Under the pieces are notes generated by a model. It did not search any database. It had not been told where the DNA came from and saw only the letters and a program-made list of their open reading frames with translations. A stretch of DNA of 59,316 nt from Microbacterium testaceum (lineage in GTDB: Bacteria > Actinomycetota > Actinomycetes > Actinomycetales > Microbacteriaceae). Position 1 is the stretch's first letter, and each line of letters starts with the position of its first letter. The position numbers and the translations under genes were made by a program. The stretch lies in assembly GCF_001476655.1 (NCBI RefSeq), contig NZ_LDRT01000023.1, forward strand, positions 1 through 59,316. The letters are read 5' to 3'. Positions 57,854 through 59,316 of the stretch are shown one piece after another.

Positions 57854-59236
57854 TCACCCCATCGTGTCGAGGATCACCGTCAGATCGTCGAACGTGGTCC
57901 GGGGGTTCAGGATCGCGAAGCGGGCGTTGACGCGCCCCGCGTGGCTCGACGGCGTCACGAAGGCGTGCTGGCCGTCGAGCAGCTGCGCCGACCAGCGGTC
58001 GTAGTCCGCCTTCGCCCATCCGACGCGCTCGAAGACGACGACCCCGAGCTGGGGGCGGCGGACGAGGGTGAGCTCGGGGCGCCGGTCGATCTCTTCGGCG
58101 ATGCGTTCGGCGAGCTCGATCGAGGCGGTGATCGCCTCCCGGTAGACGGCGGCACCGTAGGTCGCGAGCGAGAACCACAGGGGCAGGCCGCGGGCGCGAC
58201 GGGTGAGGTGGGCCGCGAAGTCCGAGGGGCTCCAGTCGCTGGTCTCGGTGAGGGTGTCGAGGTACTCGGCGTGCTGCGTGTGCGCGCGACGGCCGAGCTC
58301 GGGATCGCGGTAGATGAGCGCGCACGCGTCGAACGGGGCGAACAGCCACTTGTGGGGGTCGACGACCAGCGAGTCCGCGTGCTCGACACCCGCGAAGCGG
58401 TGCCGCGCGCGCGGGGAGAGCATGCCGGTGAGTCCGTACGCACCGTCGACGTGCAGCCACGCGTCGGTGCCCTCGAGGGCGCGGGCGATGTCGGCGATGT
58501 CGTCGACGATGCCGAAGTTGGTCGAGCCGGCGGTGGCGACGACGGCGAACACGCTGTCTCCGTGTACGTCGAGAGCGGCGCGCACGGCGTCACCTCGCAG
58601 GACCCCGTCGTCGCCCACGGGCACACCGACGATCTCGATATCCATGACCCGGGCAGCCGAGGCGATCGAGGAGTGCGCCTCGACGCTGCAGACCACGCGC
58701 CAGGCATCCGGCCGGGGCTTCCCGGCATCCGCGAATCGATCGCGCGCGGCCTCGCGCGCGGCGACGAGAGCGGAGAGGTTGCCGAGCGTGCCGCCCTGGA
58801 CGAAGACGCCGCCGGCACCCGCGGGGAGGCCGAACTCGGCGGCGAGCCAGCGCAGCACCTCGTTCTCGGCGTGCACGGCTCCCGCGCCCTCGAGCCACGA
58901 GCCACCGTAGAGCGCGCTGGCCGAGACGACGAGGTCGAATGCCGCCGCGGCCTTGGTGGGGGCGCTCGGGATGAACGACAGATAGCGGGGATCGTCGGTC
59001 GTGATGCACGCGGGCGCGAGGACGTGCTCGAAGACGCCGAGTGCCCTTCGAGCGCCGATGCCCTTCTCGTCGATCGTGCGGCCCGCGAGTCGGGTCAGCT
59101 CGGCCGCCGGGAGGGGCTTGTCGAGCGGGGTGTCCTCGGCGGTCAGTCGACCCCGGGAGTACTCGAGGACCATGTCGACGATGCCGCGGGTCTCGTCGCT
59201 GACCTCGTGCATGCGCGCGGCGGGGGACGGGGGCAT
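57854..59236 (-). CDS. group II PLP-dependent decarboxylase
   Basis: The 460-residue enzyme starts at ATG 59236 five bases after GGAGG. It has aromatic/glutamate decarboxylase features: SFIPSAPTKAAAAFDLVVSA, His188 (SVEAHSS, stacking on PLP), Asp264 (LHVDGAYG) and PLP Lys296 (VDPHKWLF). The active-site tail with ARFAILNPRTTFDDL is typical. Possible substrates are aromatic amino acids, 2,4-diaminobutyrate or aspartate; the sequence alone does not decide. It converges on the SDR gene with 66 bases between. The remaining 80 bases to the edge hold nothing I recognise. Confidence 0.9.
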   Translation of the reverse strand: MPPSPAARMHEVSDETRGIVDMVLEYSRGRLTAEDTPLDKPLPAAELTRLAGRTIDEKGIGARRALGVFEHVLAPACITTDDPRYLSFIPSAPTKAAAAFDLVVSASALYGGSWLEGAGAVHAENEVLRWLAAEFGLPAGAGGVFVQGGTLGNLSALVAAREAARDRFADAGKPRPDAWRVVCSVEAHSSIASAARVMDIEIVGVPVGDDGVLRGDAVRAALDVHGDSVFAVVATAGSTNFGIVDDIADIARALEGTDAWLHVDGAYGLTGMLSPRARHRFAGVEHADSLVVDPHKWLFAPFDACALIYRDPELGRRAHTQHAEYLDTLTETSDWSPSDFAAHLTRRARGLPLWFSLATYGAAVYREAITASIELAERIAEEIDRRPELTLVRRPQLGVVVFERVGWAKADYDRWSAQLLDGQHAFVTPSSHAGRVNARFAILNPRTTFDDLTVILDTMG

Positions 59237-59316
59237 CGGGACCTCCGGGATCGGGATGCCGATCGCCCGACCGTGACGGGGGAGGCGTCGACATCGGCAT
59301 CGACAGGGTGGGGAGC

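Noticed and set aside
1..59316. CRISPR arrays, rRNA genes, replication origin
   Set aside because: No regularly spaced repeats of 25-40 bases, no rRNA signatures and no DnaA-box cluster were seen.

Overview
The window is high-GC DNA of an actinobacterium. The DUF222-HNH endonuclease, the DUF7882-like small protein, mycothiol-type arsenate reductases, GTG/TTG starts and frequent GGATGCC/GGCATCC codon pairs all suggest Microbacteriaceae, probably Microbacterium. It reads as a chromosomal segment: core-like genes at both ends and an accessory island of about 23 kb in the middle.

Layout. (1) 1-2.1 kb is a decayed phage-like block on the minus strand, with an HNH gene, a gene broken by an in-frame stop and a gene without a start. 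(2) 2.1-25.3 kb is backbone: yajQ, a lipoprotein, a pentapeptide-repeat protein, an FBP-type zinc protein, tRNA-Tyr, a Zur-type site in front of a zinc uptake locus of the AztABCD type with two AztD-like chaperones, a LysR gene divergent from a fused putA, a PNPOx/MocR pair, a P-loop kinase-like gene, a DUF222-HNH gene, a PYROXD2-like oxidoreductase, an inositol-phosphatase family enzyme, an M23 peptidase, tRNA-Thr and tRNA-Met.

(3) 25.3-48.7 kb is the accessory island and starts right after tRNA-Met. Its first module is the most interesting: a small ubiquitin-like protein (multiubiquitin family), an E1-like ThiF adenylyltransferase with a long N-terminal domain, and a DUF6527 zinc protein, translationally coupled and divergent from an XRE regulator plus an ImmA/IrrE metallopeptidase. 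Then come an orphan Phd antitoxin, an MFS exporter and small solitary genes (NTF2-like, 2H phosphoesterase, GrpB, PIN domain, DUF3892), some separated by a dispersed palindrome. An arsenic block (ArsN1-like, ArsR, flavin monooxygenase, three arsenate reductases including an ArsR fusion, an aquaglyceroporin, a CoA-disulfide-reductase-like enzyme) shares 34.9-43.8 kb with a sigma-factor gene. It lies between two of three direct copies of an HTH gene. Serine-recombinase and IS3 remnants, an EXLDI protein and two tandem secreted proteins close the island.

(4) 48.7-59.3 kb returns to backbone: an operon for peptide-type uptake plus hydrolysis (DUF3237, binding protein, amidase, DppB, fused DppC-DppD, DppF) under a divergent TetR gene, then an SDR and a PLP-dependent decarboxylase.

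All functions are inferred from sequence patterns read by eye; no database search was run.
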